Positions 46,243 through 55,382 of a stretch of 64,000 bases of DNA are shown here, piece by piece (the first letter of the stretch is position 1; every line of letters starts with the position of its first letter). The stretch lies in the NCBI GenBank assembly GCA_964408085.1, contig CAYOYB010000005.1, positions 62,001 to 126,000 of the forward strand, given 5' to 3'. The notes beneath the pieces are model-generated. The model saw nothing but the letters and a program-made list of their open reading frames with translations. It did not search any database and was not told the origin of the DNA. A program made the translations under genes and the position numbers. Origin of the DNA: CAJLIR01 sp964408085 (lineage in GTDB: Bacteria > Bacillota_I > Bacilli_A > RF39 > UBA660).

Positions 46243-46272
46243 AAAAATTAAACATTTGTTTAATTTTTTTTA
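46243..46272. terminator. bidirectional terminator between convergent genes
   Basis: AAATTAAAC/GTTTAATTT hairpin with A- and T-runs on both sides; it serves the lipoprotein gene and the convergent gene ending at 46260. Confidence 0.75.
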
Positions 46273-46694
46273 TTATTAATCACATTTGTTAATATTTTAT
46301 TTTTTTCTGTTTCATCGATAATGTCAAACTCTCTATTTGGAATTGTTGCTCTTAATGGATTTTGCGTTTCAATAGCGTCATTGTAACCACTTAAAACATA
46401 CTCATTATAATTAAATTGTTTAAAAAATATTTCATCCAATTTATCTAAAATATCTTCACATTCTACAATATCTTCATCATTTCCAAATTCTTTTTTTATA
46501 TGTAATAATATTTCTTTCTCTAAATTAGAATATAAAAAATAATCATAAACAAAATATCTTAACTCATTTCTTAGATTTTTATTATTAGGGAAAACAAAAA
46601 ACAATTTTATATATAGATATAAATACTCTTTTAAAAGATAATGATTATATTCTCGTTTTTGTGATATTTTTTCTTTTATCTCATCTTTATACAT
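46260..46694 (-). CDS. small hypothetical protein
   Basis: 144 residues, helical, aromatic- and Lys/Glu-rich, no recognised domain. It follows the gene 46707-47087 closely (12 bp) and is probably cotranscribed with it. ATG with AAAGGAGCAAT. Confidence 0.55.
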   Translation of the reverse strand: MYKDEIKEKISQKREYNHYLLKEYLYLYIKLFFVFPNNKNLRNELRYFVYDYFLYSNLEKEILLHIKKEFGNDEDIVECEDILDKLDEIFFKQFNYNEYVLSGYNDAIETQNPLRATIPNREFDIIDETEKNKILTNVINNKKN

Positions 46695-46706
46695 AATTGC
46701 TCCTTT

Positions 46707-47087
46707 TTACTTACTCTTTAATTCTTCATATTCTATACTTTCACATACAATATAAACTTGTGGATCATTTTCATCATCTGCAAAACAAATAAACTCTTTA
46801 TTTTTTATTTTAATATATTTTATAAATATAACATTAATATAATCCCATGGAAACATCTCTTTATTATTACATTGTTCAATACCAATAAAAAGCATTTTAA
46901 TTTTTGTTTTATTTGTATCATAAGTACCATCTTTCTTTATTGTTGGATTACCTGACCAATAAACATCAATTAAAATTTCAATTTGAGAGTTTCTAATACT
47001 ATAATTTATATCAGTTATATGGCTATCATGAAGCCCATTATAATAATCAATAAATTGTGATAAATTATCTTTAGTTATTTTAATCAT
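46707..47087 (-). CDS. small protein with immunity-like 'LHDSHI' motif
   Basis: 126 residues, alpha/beta. The N-terminal 'YNGLHDSHITDINYS' pattern is common in small proteins of polymorphic-toxin immunity type, but no toxin gene is adjacent. ATG with AAAGGAGTTTCTT. Unknown function. Confidence 0.5.
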   Translation of the reverse strand: MIKITKDNLSQFIDYYNGLHDSHITDINYSIRNSQIEILIDVYWSGNPTIKKDGTYDTNKTKIKMLFIGIEQCNNKEMFPWDYINVIFIKYIKIKNKEFICFADDENDPQVYIVCESIEYEELKSK

Positions 47088-47126
47088 AAGAAACTCCTTT
47101 AATTTATTTTTTAAAATAAATTATTT

Positions 47127-47639
47127 TTAATCATTATTAAATATATATCCTTCTTCTAAAAGTAAATCTTCTAAATATTTATCCTTGTCTAATATTTTAA
47201 TGGGATAATCATAATCACTCTGATTTCTACTCCAATCATCAAAATAATTCATAACATCATTAATTAAATCAATATTATTACCTCTATGTTCATATCTTTT
47301 TAATAATTTTTGTCTATTTTCGTTATCTTTTGAAGGTAATACAAATAAAAATTCTATATTGTTATCAATTAATAATGTTCTAACATCCATACTAGAAGGT
47401 ACCAATACAACATCATAAATCTTCATAGCATCAATAATAGCCCTCAAATAATTATCTGGCCAATCTGGATTAGAAATTCTTGATGAACTACATTTCATTT
47501 TTTCAAAATCTTCTTTTTTAATATTAGAATAATCACATCTAAAAGGAGAACTTTGTAAATCACAGACACTTGAATATTTTTTACCAACTGTCGTTTTTCC
47601 CAAGCCAGCAAAAACACTAATTACCTTAGGTTTTTTCAT
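47127..47639 (-). CDS. P-loop kinase-like protein
   Basis: 170 residues. A short Walker A near the N terminus (AGLGKTTVGK, about 11-20) and an alpha/beta core 'YDVVLVPSSMDVRTLL' recall adenylate/shikimate-kinase-like P-loop folds found in phages and plasmids. The usual first Gly of GxxxxGKT is Ala. The substrate is unknown. ATG follows GGAAGTGAGGTTTT. Confidence 0.6.
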   Translation of the reverse strand: MKKPKVISVFAGLGKTTVGKKYSSVCDLQSSPFRCDYSNIKKEDFEKMKCSSSRISNPDWPDNYLRAIIDAMKIYDVVLVPSSMDVRTLLIDNNIEFLFVLPSKDNENRQKLLKRYEHRGNNIDLINDVMNYFDDWSRNQSDYDYPIKILDKDKYLEDLLLEEGYIFNND

Positions 47640-47702
47640 AAAACCTCACTTCCAATTTATTCGTATAATTATCTAAAATTCAAACTTTTTGAAATTTAAA
47701 AA

Positions 47703-48767
47703 TTATTTATCAATTTCTCCCCTAAAAGATGTAATCATTAATTTTTGGATTTCTTCATAACTATAACCATTAGCTATTAACCAAGATAATTTTGTTACCA
47801 TTGTTTCCATACTCATATCCCAAGCAGGAATAGCCCCAAGTTCTTTAGCTAAAATTCCAGGCTCATTTACACTCATGCTCGATACGCCATCTGGTGCTTG
47901 TGTTGTTACTACAATAGGTATTTTATGTTCTTGTAAATAAGCAAAAGCTTCCCTTAAACTAGGATAATCAGCATTTTTTGGAGCTACATTAGGGTCTCCT
48001 GCTCCAGTTGCTCTAAGTATAAACCCTTTAACTCCACTTTCAGCAAGCTTAATAATATATTCTGATTTTAAACCAGGAAATTCAGTTAATGACATTATAT
48101 TATTATCAAACTTATTTTTTAATTCTAATCCATCCTTAGTTTTACTTTTAGTTCCTAAATAATGTAAATGTCTCTCTAAAGCCCCATCATTAAATACAAT
48201 TGAGTTTCCTAAGTAACCTATATCTGGTAATCTACCAAATGTTTTAAAGGCATCATAATCAAATTCTGTTCTCTTTTTAACTCTCGTACCTGTTATAATT
48301 TTACTACCAAAAATTAGAAATACACCTGCCAATTCTTCTTTTTCTATAATTGCTCTTAGTATATTTTCTAAGTTCATTAATGCATCAGTACCAGGAATAC
48401 CATAAGAAACTTGCGAACCTGTAAATATTATTGGTTTACCTAAATTACCTAAGGCATACGAAACAGCAGCTGTTGAATATCCCATAGTATTTGTCCCATG
48501 TGTTACAACAAAAGCATCATAATCATCATATTTATCATATATTGATTGAACTATTAATTCCCAATCTTTTGAAATCATATTTGAACTATCTTTATTCATA
48601 ATAGTAATTGAATCGATAGTTTCTAAATTTAACTTTTCTTTAAATGAATTTAATACTCCAGCAAAAGTATTACCCCTAAAGGCATTATTATTACTTACAG
48701 CCACTCCTGTATCAGTATGTTCTTGCGATATTGTTCCTCCTGTTGAAACAACTAAAATCTTCTTCAT
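47703..48767 (-). CDS. ansA: L-asparaginase
   Basis: 354 residues. Both catalytic threonine blocks are present: STGGTIS (about 8-14) and VVTHGTNTMGYS (about 88-99), and the partner Lys/Asp. There is no signal peptide, so it is the cytoplasmic type. It hydrolyses asparagine to aspartate and ammonia. The start follows GGAGGAATAATAA. Glutaminase side activity cannot be excluded. Confidence 0.93.
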   Translation of the reverse strand: MKKILVVSTGGTISQEHTDTGVAVSNNNAFRGNTFAGVLNSFKEKLNLETIDSITIMNKDSSNMISKDWELIVQSIYDKYDDYDAFVVTHGTNTMGYSTAAVSYALGNLGKPIIFTGSQVSYGIPGTDALMNLENILRAIIEKEELAGVFLIFGSKIITGTRVKKRTEFDYDAFKTFGRLPDIGYLGNSIVFNDGALERHLHYLGTKSKTKDGLELKNKFDNNIMSLTEFPGLKSEYIIKLAESGVKGFILRATGAGDPNVAPKNADYPSLREAFAYLQEHKIPIVVTTQAPDGVSSMSVNEPGILAKELGAIPAWDMSMETMVTKLSWLIANGYSYEEIQKLMITSFRGEIDK

Positions 48768-48886
48768 TTATTATTCCTCCTTTTATAACTTATTTTAATT
48801 ATAACATTAAATTCAAACGATTTAAAGAAATTTACAACTAAAAAAACATAACAACTTTTTTAAATTTGCTATGCTTTCATTATTTT

Positions 48887-50098
48887 TTATCTTATATATG
48901 GAAATAATTTAAAATTATCAGATATTTGTTTTAATTCCTCATTATCAGATTCTAAATACTTTATATTATCCTTGTTATCATTATATTGGATATGAGATAG
49001 TATTAACTCTTCAAGAATATTATTATTTTGATCTAATTTAAAAATACCAGTACCAATCCAAAAATCAGTATTAGAAGACCTTGTTGATTTTAAATGTAAC
49101 CCACCATCAGTTGGTGAAGCACAAGGTGTTTTACCCCAAGTGCCAAATAATGATATAGCGTTAGGTCTTTCCCAGAAATCAATACGAAGATCATAATCTG
49201 CTGCTAAAAAACATTCATTGTTTACTCTTGCTTCTATAATTTTATTATTAAATTCTTCATCAGAAAGATTTGAATAATCTTCAGTACCTTTAATTAAGAA
49301 ATTTGTTCTAGCTCGTTTTAACCAAATTTCTTTTTCTTCAGCAGATAATTTATTAAATTCATCTAACATTGATGGATAATATTCTTCCATCTTTTTATAT
49401 AAAGTTTCAGGCTTATACATATCTCTAGCTATTACTAATTTATAATCTAGTTTAACACTATTTTGTTCTTCTACTTTATTTACAAAATAATCTAATAATT
49501 TTTTAAATGAGATTGTATATTTATCAGTTGTCTCTTGTGGCACATTATTAAACTGTATAGAGATTTCTTCACTTTCATATTCAAATATAACTCCATATTT
49601 ATAAGTTGTAATAATTGGCCATAAAAACTCAGTCATATATTTCATATGAAATAGTTCAGAATAGTCTACCTCAGGAAATGATGGAGAATTATAATTTTTA
49701 TATCCCCCAAAGCCAAATACAAATATAATTGGTTTTTTGTTTTCAAAAGAATAAATCAATTTATCCATTAATAATAAAATCATATTATCAGATTGTTTAC
49801 TACCAGAAAATTTAGCTGATAACAATCTTGATAAAAACTGTAATATTTGCTTTTTATCATTTAAAGATGAAACCATATCTATTTTATCTTTCAATTTTAT
49901 TACCAAATTTAGTCTTTTATCAACTTTTTCATCTGAAATGGTTGAATTATATTCCTTGGCTATCCACTTCTTATATAAATCAATATCCTTTTCATGCTCT
50001 AAACATTTTATTAACGCAGAAATAACTGAACTATTTACAGTATTATCAAATTTAAAAAAATCATCATTTAATATATTCAAGAAATCCACCACTTTCAT
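48887..50098 (-). CDS. unknown 403-residue protein
   Basis: No recognised domain. Residues 1-95 are helical. A beta-rich block 'KPIIFVFGFGGYKNYNSPS' near 120 and 'FHMKYMTEFLWPII' follow. The last third is Trp/Gly-rich: 'RIDFWERPNAISLFGTWGKTPC' (split: RIDFWERP, LFGTWGKTPC). A loose likeness to PvcA/isocyanide-synthase patterns exists around 120 but is too weak. A hairpin terminator (about 48840-48873) follows. It is a stand-alone gene. Confidence 0.55.
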   Translation of the reverse strand: MKVVDFLNILNDDFFKFDNTVNSSVISALIKCLEHEKDIDLYKKWIAKEYNSTISDEKVDKRLNLVIKLKDKIDMVSSLNDKKQILQFLSRLLSAKFSGSKQSDNMILLLMDKLIYSFENKKPIIFVFGFGGYKNYNSPSFPEVDYSELFHMKYMTEFLWPIITTYKYGVIFEYESEEISIQFNNVPQETTDKYTISFKKLLDYFVNKVEEQNSVKLDYKLVIARDMYKPETLYKKMEEYYPSMLDEFNKLSAEEKEIWLKRARTNFLIKGTEDYSNLSDEEFNNKIIEARVNNECFLAADYDLRIDFWERPNAISLFGTWGKTPCASPTDGGLHLKSTRSSNTDFWIGTGIFKLDQNNNILEELILSHIQYNDNKDNIKYLESDNEELKQISDNFKLFPYIR

Positions 50099-50232
50099 AA
50101 ATTCTTTAAAACCAATATTAACTATTTTTATTTTAAATGTTATTGTTGTATTATATCATATTAATGGTAGCAATGTCTAATTATTAAAATAATTATTGGC
50201 ATTTAAACTAACGACAATATTTTTATAGAAAT

Positions 50233-50260
50233 AAAGCTAGCAACAATTTTGCTAGCTAAA
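50233..50260 (-). terminator. terminator after the C39-like peptidase gene
   Basis: AGCTAGCAA/TTGCTAGCT stem with a T-rich tail on the minus strand. Confidence 0.6.
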
Positions 50261-50261
50261 A

Positions 50262-50933
50262 CTATTTTAATATTAACGATTTATTTTTTACCATTAAGAA
50301 ATCAAAAGTATTAGTATACATATTAGATATAAGAGTTTCATAAGAATATGTGGTATCAATTTGGTTATCTCCTGTTTTATTAGGATTTGCTACATAAAAT
50401 TCATTATTAACACTATTAACACTAGTAACAGCAATATAATGACCATAGTTTGAAAATGTTCTTGGATGATTTATATTACCTTTAGGTCCAACTAAAATTA
50501 AGGCCATATAATCATACTTAATCATCTCGATAATTTGCTCTTTTTTTAATTCAGGATGCTCATAACTATATTTTACTAACTCGTATTTAATATTAAAACC
50601 TTTCGTTTTAATTAACTCTTGTAGCAAATATAAGAAACCCAATGTAGACATTCCTAAACGACCATTTTCCTTATTTGTATAAAAATCAATTGGATTTCCA
50701 TACTCATCTAAAAGCATTAATTTTGCTACTTCAATTGGATCTAAATCATATCCAATACTAGATAATATTGTTGCCATTGAAGATGGACCACAACCAAAAT
50801 CTTGCAACTCCCAATTTGGTATACCATCTTCTCCTTCTATATTACTATACATATACTGCTTATATCTTTTTGTATATTTTCTTCCAAAACTATTAGGTAA
50901 AATTATATCATATTTTTCATTTACTATATTCAT
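50262..50933 (-). CDS. C39-like papain-fold peptidase
   Basis: 223 residues, cytoplasmic. Catalytic Cys in 'FGCGPSSMA' (about 46-54), His in 'GHYIAV' (about 165-170) and the Asn/Asp in 'VANPNK' (about 181-186), the C39_2 pattern. Such enzymes cut Gly-Gly leader peptides or act as toxins/deamidases. It overlaps the upstream N-formylglutamate-amidohydrolase-like gene by 4 nt, so the two form one unit. No transporter is attached. Confidence 0.75.
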   Translation of the reverse strand: MNIVNEKYDIILPNSFGRKYTKRYKQYMYSNIEGEDGIPNWELQDFGCGPSSMATILSSIGYDLDPIEVAKLMLLDEYGNPIDFYTNKENGRLGMSTLGFLYLLQELIKTKGFNIKYELVKYSYEHPELKKEQIIEMIKYDYMALILVGPKGNINHPRTFSNYGHYIAVTSVNSVNNEFYVANPNKTGDNQIDTTYSYETLISNMYTNTFDFLMVKNKSLILK

Positions 50934-51637
50934 ATTTTATCATTCCTTACTTTATCTAATTTCATAGAGTAATCGTAAGTTTCATAAATAGATTTTTCCA
51001 TTGAATCAATAAATGATTTTAATAAATAATAATTTTCTAATTCTAAAGTTCTTATTTTCCTTTTTATTTCAATCTGAAAAGCATTTGTAATTAAGGAACA
51101 TTGTCTAGTTACTTGTCCACCTAAATATTCACTACCATTATCAACAGATAAATTATAACAATTAAAATTATTTTGAAATGTTTTAATTATTTGTGATTCA
51201 CAAGTATCGTAATCATTAGACCATATACTACAATCATATTTTTTATTATTAGTACAACCATGTATATCTATTATAAGAAATTGATTGAATTCTTGAATAA
51301 AATTTCTTAAAGCTATCAAATAACTATCATCTATATATGATAAAGTTCTACCTAATGGAAAATTAGGGTCACTATTATCATTAAAAGTCCTAACAAAATA
51401 AGAACAATCACACTTTTCTGCTAAATATATTGCAAGTGGTCCTGTCAAATAATCACTTGGTTTAACTTGCGATTCTCTATATTGTTTTACAGCATGTGGG
51501 CTAGACAATAAAATTGGTAATTTACCTTTCTTAAAAATATAACTTTTATTATCTATACTCACTCCATTTTTATTATTAATCAAAAATTGGTAATTTAAAT
51601 TTCGTAATTCATTAATAATTGTATTTGCACTAATCAC
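50930..51637 (-). CDS. N-formylglutamate amidohydrolase-like protein
   Basis: 235 residues with FGase-type zinc-hydrolase features: 'LLSSPHAVKQYRE' (about 43-55), 'DIHGCTNN' (about 137-144) and late 'AFQIEIKRKIR' (Glu). Family members deformylate formylglutamate or act as peptidoglycan/small-peptide amidases. The start is written as GTG at 51637, which overlaps AGGAG; the true start may be a few codons downstream. It is paired with the C39-like peptidase. Confidence 0.7.
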   Translation of the reverse strand: MISANTIINELRNLNYQFLINNKNGVSIDNKSYIFKKGKLPILLSSPHAVKQYRESQVKPSDYLTGPLAIYLAEKCDCSYFVRTFNDNSDPNFPLGRTLSYIDDSYLIALRNFIQEFNQFLIIDIHGCTNNKKYDCSIWSNDYDTCESQIIKTFQNNFNCYNLSVDNGSEYLGGQVTRQCSLITNAFQIEIKRKIRTLELENYYLLKSFIDSMEKSIYETYDYSMKLDKVRNDKI

Positions 51638-51651
51638 TCCTATCTTTAGTT

Positions 51652-51717
51652 TTAAATTAATACATTAATACAATCAAATTTTAAATTATGATAAAGTAGA
51701 ATAAGACACTTTCGCAT
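51652..51717 (-). CDS. 21-residue peptide gene upstream of the hydrolase pair
   Basis: ATG at 51717 with GGTGGTGGTTATT in front encodes MRKCLILLYHNLKFDCINVLI, with two Cys. Its stop is 15 bases before the start of the FGase-like gene. It could be a leader peptide or a small substrate for the peptidase pair. Coding status rests on the ribosome site only. Confidence 0.35.
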   Translation of the reverse strand: MRKCLILLYHNLKFDCINVLI

Positions 51718-51850
51718 AATAACCACCACCTATAAAATTTAATAAATATTCTATCACAAATTATAAAAATACGCTATTAAATTTTTTGTAATAATATTTT
51801 TTAATCTCAATGACTACACTATCCAGTTAATTGAATATTATCATTGTATA

Positions 51851-51878
51851 TAAAAAAGTTAACTTAAATTAACTTTTT
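51851..51878 (-). terminator. terminator overlapping the retron RT stop
   Basis: AAAAGTTAA/TTAACTTTT stem followed by TTTTTTATA on the minus strand. It separates the retron from the hydrolase pair downstream. Confidence 0.8.
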
Positions 51879-52816
51879 AAATAAATAATATCATTTTTAT
51901 ATTTTTTAAACTCTTTATCATCTTCATTAATTTGCAATACATACAATATTTTTCCATACAATCTATTTAGATATTCTTTAGAATCAATTTTGATATTACA
52001 TTTATTCAAATGAGAATTTAATCCATATTTTTTTATATAATACATTTCTTTTCTTATTTCTTTACGATATTTAGAATTAACTTGTGCTTTTTCATTTACT
52101 ACTATTCCTGTAACATTTTGATTAGAACTCTTATTAATTACACAAATTTTTTTATTATTTAACTCTAATCCAAGTTTATATAACATTTTTCTAACTTTAA
52201 CTATAATGTCACTTGGAGTAAAATTACCAGAGAATGTCATATCATCTGAATATCTTGTGTAAGATATTTCATTTGAATCACACCAAGCACCTATTTTTTC
52301 ATCAAATTCTTTCATTACCAAATTTGAAATATATGCTGAAGTTGGAGAACCTTGAGTTAAGTGACCATCATAAGTACATAAATTAGTTAAGATCATTCCA
52401 ACTGATTTAGGAAAATACTCTATAGGAAAACAACAATTATAAACATCCAAAAATGATATATTTTCAAAAAAATCTTTAATATCTAATTTTAAAATTATTT
52501 CTTTATTTATATGAGGAATAGCATTATCCCTTAATGAAATACCTTTATGATATGCTTTTGCATATTTAGATATAGCTTTATTATCAAGTATGTTAACTAA
52601 AATTTGTCTTTGAATATGTTTTAAAAGTGAATTTGGTGCATAAATAGTTCTATATTTACCACTCTTCTTTTTTATTTTATATATCTTATAATTATTTTCT
52701 ATATTATTGCTAATGGAATAAATAGTTTTTATATATTCTTTTTCATTTTTACAATTAAATAAATTGAGAGATAGTAAAAATTCATTACATTCTTTTACAC
52801 CGATGTACTTCCACAT
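51869..52816 (-). CDS. retron reverse transcriptase
   Basis: 315 residues. RT palm motifs: 'KLDIKDFFENI' (motif 3, about 110-120), 'LTQGSPTSAYISNL' (motif 4, about 154-167), 'YTRYSDDM' (catalytic YSDD replacing the usual YADD, about 187-194), and the retron hallmarks NAIPH (NAxxH) at about 97-101 and VTG at about 238-240. It copies the msr-msd RNA encoded directly upstream into msDNA. ATG nine bases after GGAGG. There is no C-terminal fusion, so any effector must be separate. Confidence 0.92.
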   Translation of the reverse strand: MWKYIGVKECNEFLLSLNLFNCKNEKEYIKTIYSISNNIENNYKIYKIKKKSGKYRTIYAPNSLLKHIQRQILVNILDNKAISKYAKAYHKGISLRDNAIPHINKEIILKLDIKDFFENISFLDVYNCCFPIEYFPKSVGMILTNLCTYDGHLTQGSPTSAYISNLVMKEFDEKIGAWCDSNEISYTRYSDDMTFSGNFTPSDIIVKVRKMLYKLGLELNNKKICVINKSSNQNVTGIVVNEKAQVNSKYRKEIRKEMYYIKKYGLNSHLNKCNIKIDSKEYLNRLYGKILYVLQINEDDKEFKKYKNDIIYLKS

Positions 52817-52829
52817 TTTTTACTACCTC

Positions 52830-52999
52830 CCTGCAGTACTCATGATATAGTAATATGGAAATGGACTTTGGCGAAGCGTAGCGAGCTTCTACACAACGTG
52901 TAGTTAAGTCCTTTGGAGTATTACTATTTATTCATCTTAAATAATTATAGTCCCTTAACGACTCGTTAAAGTAGGAAATAATTCCAATCACTACTGCAT
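52830..52999 (-). ncRNA. retron msr-msd RNA
   Basis: Minus-strand transcript from about 52999, seven bases after TATAAT (53010-53005). The a1/a2 inverted repeats are TGCAGTA (52998-52992) and TACTGCA (52838-52832). The msr hairpin is at about 52954-52970 (CTTTAAC/GTTAAGG). The msd is a long hairpin closed by 9 bp (52927-52919 with 52855-52847), with an inner GGACTT/AAGTCC stem and two terminal hairpins, CTACAC/GTGTAG and GAAGC/GCTTC. The RT ribosome site follows after about 10 bases. Confidence 0.88.
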
Positions 53000-53074
53000 A
53001 ATTTATTATAACATACAAAAATTAAAAATGATAATCAAAAAGAAAAAGTATTATAACCTCATAACATTAAAACT

Positions 53075-53497
53075 TTACTGTTTATCAGTAAAATGAATTT
53101 TGATTTCTAAATTACCTTTGCCATCAATATATTCTAGTTCATAGTCATAAGGTCTATTATAACAATCAACATCTTTTTCATATATTTGGATTAAATCTTT
53201 TTCTTTACCTTTAAAAGATTTCCATTCTTCAAAATTAGGTAAATTAACTTCAATATATTCAATATTAAAATCTATGTTAGAGAAATCTATAGATTTTATT
53301 TTACTTAATGTATCTTCATCATCTATAACTCCCAAAGCATAATCAAAGTATAAATAATCTTCTGTCCAATTCATACCTAAGCCAATTAATTTTTCAGATT
53401 CAATATAAGATGTAAATAAGCTCCAGTATTTGTCTAATAAATTTACCTGTTCCCAATCAATACATCTAACTCTAATTTTATATCCTTTATATATCAT
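53075..53497 (-). CDS. GyrI/SOUL-like small-molecule-binding protein
   Basis: 140 residues resembling the GyrI-like/AraC effector-binding fold: a beta-alpha-beta start 'IYKGYKIRVRCIDW', a middle 'YLYFDYALGVID' and a late 'DYELEYIDGKGNLEIKIHF', the typical end of BmrR-like binding domains. No DNA-binding domain. The ATG at 53497 overlaps the upstream hydrolase gene by 11 nt, so they are cotranslated. It sits just upstream of the retron but has no evident link to it. Confidence 0.6.
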   Translation of the reverse strand: MIYKGYKIRVRCIDWEQVNLLDKYWSLFTSYIESEKLIGLGMNWTEDYLYFDYALGVIDDEDTLSKIKSIDFSNIDFNIEYIEVNLPNFEEWKSFKGKEKDLIQIYEKDVDCYNRPYDYELEYIDGKGNLEIKIHFTDKQ

Positions 53498-54182
53498 ATT
53501 TCTTACCACATTCCTTAACAAATTCTTCAAAAATAGGATTCATTGACTCCATTAATTCTGGATGCCATTTAATACCCATTACAAATCTTTTATTTTCTAG
53601 TTCTATTGCTTCTACAGTATTATCTTTAGGACATTTTGCAACCACTTTAAAACCCTTTATTTCATCGTCTTTTGCAATACATGTATGAATACTATTAACT
53701 TGCATTTTAGTATTTTTTAAAATACTAAATAATTTAGAATTTTCTACTATTTCTACATCATGAGCAATTTTTGATCCAAATTGATTATGAAATGTACTGG
53801 AATCAATATGAACATTTCCACCTAATGCTCTAATTAAATTGTTAAATCCCGAACAAATACCCATAATTGGAATATCTTTTTCTATACAAAGTTTTGCAAT
53901 TTCTTCTTCATACTGATTACTAACTAATCCACCTTCTAATATTACACCATCAAGTCTACTAAGTACCAACTCAAGATCTTTTATTTCATCAGCAGTCAAA
54001 ACATAAGAATCTAATTCTTCATCAGTTTTAAATTCTAGCTTTTTTTCTGATGGAAGAAGACCAACAACCAAAGCATTATTTTTTATCAAAACATATCTAA
54101 TATCATCAACAATTTCCATATAATGCCACATATCTGTTTCCATAGATGGTTTACCAACAATACCAATAACTGGTTTATTCAT
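53487..54182 (-). CDS. class I glutamine-amidotransferase-like hydrolase (peptidase C26)
   Basis: 231 residues. Nucleophile Cys in 'GICSGFNNL' (about 111-119), and catalytic His with Glu in 'GIKWHPEL' (about 207-214). This is the PuuD/gamma-glutamyl hydrolase group that cleaves gamma-glutamyl bonds. The oxyanion block 'DGVILEGG' is present. ATG with AGGAGTTGATTTA. It is the first gene of a pair with the GyrI-like protein. Confidence 0.82.
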   Translation of the reverse strand: MNKPVIGIVGKPSMETDMWHYMEIVDDIRYVLIKNNALVVGLLPSEKKLEFKTDEELDSYVLTADEIKDLELVLSRLDGVILEGGLVSNQYEEEIAKLCIEKDIPIMGICSGFNNLIRALGGNVHIDSSTFHNQFGSKIAHDVEIVENSKLFSILKNTKMQVNSIHTCIAKDDEIKGFKVVAKCPKDNTVEAIELENKRFVMGIKWHPELMESMNPIFEEFVKECGKKYDI

Positions 54183-54290
54183 TAAATCAACTCCTATTAA
54201 TTATTGACTTTGTCAATATGAAAAATTTTTTTAATTAACAAAGTTTAACCTTATTTCTATAAATATTTTATCATAAATTAAAACATATAA

Positions 54291-54333
54291 AAACTCGAAA
54301 CATAAAAGTTCGAGTTTAGTATCTATTAGATAC
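54291..54333 (-). terminator. terminator hairpins after the radical SAM gene
   Basis: AAACTCGAA/TTCGAGTTT perfect 9-bp stem (54291-54299 with 54309-54317) and a T-rich tail, with a second hairpin GTATCT/AGATAC (54319-54333) before it. Two more weak stems lie at 54344-54369 and 54372-54401, filling the 3' UTR. Confidence 0.65.
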
Positions 54334-54421
54334 GATTACAAAGTCTATTTTGAGCTTTCCAAAAATAGATTGATAGATATCAACTCTATTAGTGTACTAT
54401 CGTAACTTTAATCACTTACCA

Positions 54422-55174
54422 TTATTGTTTTAGTATTTTTGATTTACCATGTAAATAGATTTCTTCAATTTTTTGTTCTCGAATATTACCTAAGGCATAT
54501 TGATCCATTAAATCATAAGATTGGCAACCGGCATTTATTACATTTCCATTTGCTGCTATATATTGATAAGAAATTATTAAATATGTCTCTCCTTCGTACT
54601 CTTCAATTTTATAGTTTTTTTGATAATCCGTTAAATTTTCCAAATCTGGTTTCTGATTACTTAAATTATTTGTATATGCCCTACCATAAGGAAGAATACC
54701 ATCTATGGATGTTATAGTTTTTCTAACTGGTGATAAATAAGACAACTCGCTTAATCGTTTAATTACTTCTGGGTCAGCATCTTTATGAAATTGATCTTGT
54801 GAAACCATAAGAAATCCTGGACAGCGTCTTTCCATTTCACTTATTGTCATTATATAATCTTTAAGCTTATTTAATCCTTGTATCATTTCTTCACTATATG
54901 AAAGACCATTTATTGATAACATAAACGTGCCTACTTTGATATCTTTTTCGATTAATTTATCTACAATGTATTCTAACATTTTTCCATTTAAAGTAGGCTC
55001 ACCACCTGAAAATAATAATGTACTAATATAATAAATATCATTCTTTTCGAAAAATTCATCTACTATTTCTTTTGTCAAATCTAAATTTTGTGATTCTCCT
55101 CTACAACAGTGAATACATTCTTGATTACATCTTCTAGTAAGTTCAAATTGTAATCTTTGATAATGTAATTTCAT
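54422..55174 (-). CDS. radical SAM enzyme
   Basis: 250 residues. The iron-sulfur motif CNQECIHCC (CxxxCxxC, about 16-23) and 'LLFSGGEPTLNG' (about 52-63, the GGEP motif) define a radical SAM protein of the peptide- or cofactor-modifying type. The C-terminal region ends with 'GNIREQKIEEIYLHGKS', a shortened SPASM-like tail, and an extra Cys at 'AGCQSYD'. Substrate unknown. ATG at 55174 follows GGGGTGACACTT. It is divergent from the second radical SAM gene. Confidence 0.78.
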   Translation of the reverse strand: MKLHYQRLQFELTRRCNQECIHCCRGESQNLDLTKEIVDEFFEKNDIYYISTLLFSGGEPTLNGKMLEYIVDKLIEKDIKVGTFMLSINGLSYSEEMIQGLNKLKDYIMTISEMERRCPGFLMVSQDQFHKDADPEVIKRLSELSYLSPVRKTITSIDGILPYGRAYTNNLSNQKPDLENLTDYQKNYKIEEYEGETYLIISYQYIAANGNVINAGCQSYDLMDQYALGNIREQKIEEIYLHGKSKILKQ

Positions 55175-55382
55175 AAGTGTCACCCCTTTTAATTGTGCAT
55201 ATACTATCATAAAAAATTATCTTGTACAATATGAAAATTGATTTTTTTATAAAATTTTCTCAAAATCTCTCCTAGCGATAAATTTTTAAAAATCCATATT
55301 TTTTGTTAAAAAAAGAAAAAATAGTGATATAATAAACAAAATTTGAAACAAAAGCGTTAAGTGAACAAGGAGGATTTTATCT

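Noticed and set aside
48887..50098. Isocyanide synthase (PvcA-like)
   Set aside because: Only one short stretch around residue 120 looks similar; the conserved active-site pattern is not found.
53075..54182. GyrI-like and C26 hydrolase pair as the retron effector
   Set aside because: They are upstream of the retron promoter, form a metabolic-looking pair common without retrons, and no retron with such partners is known to me.
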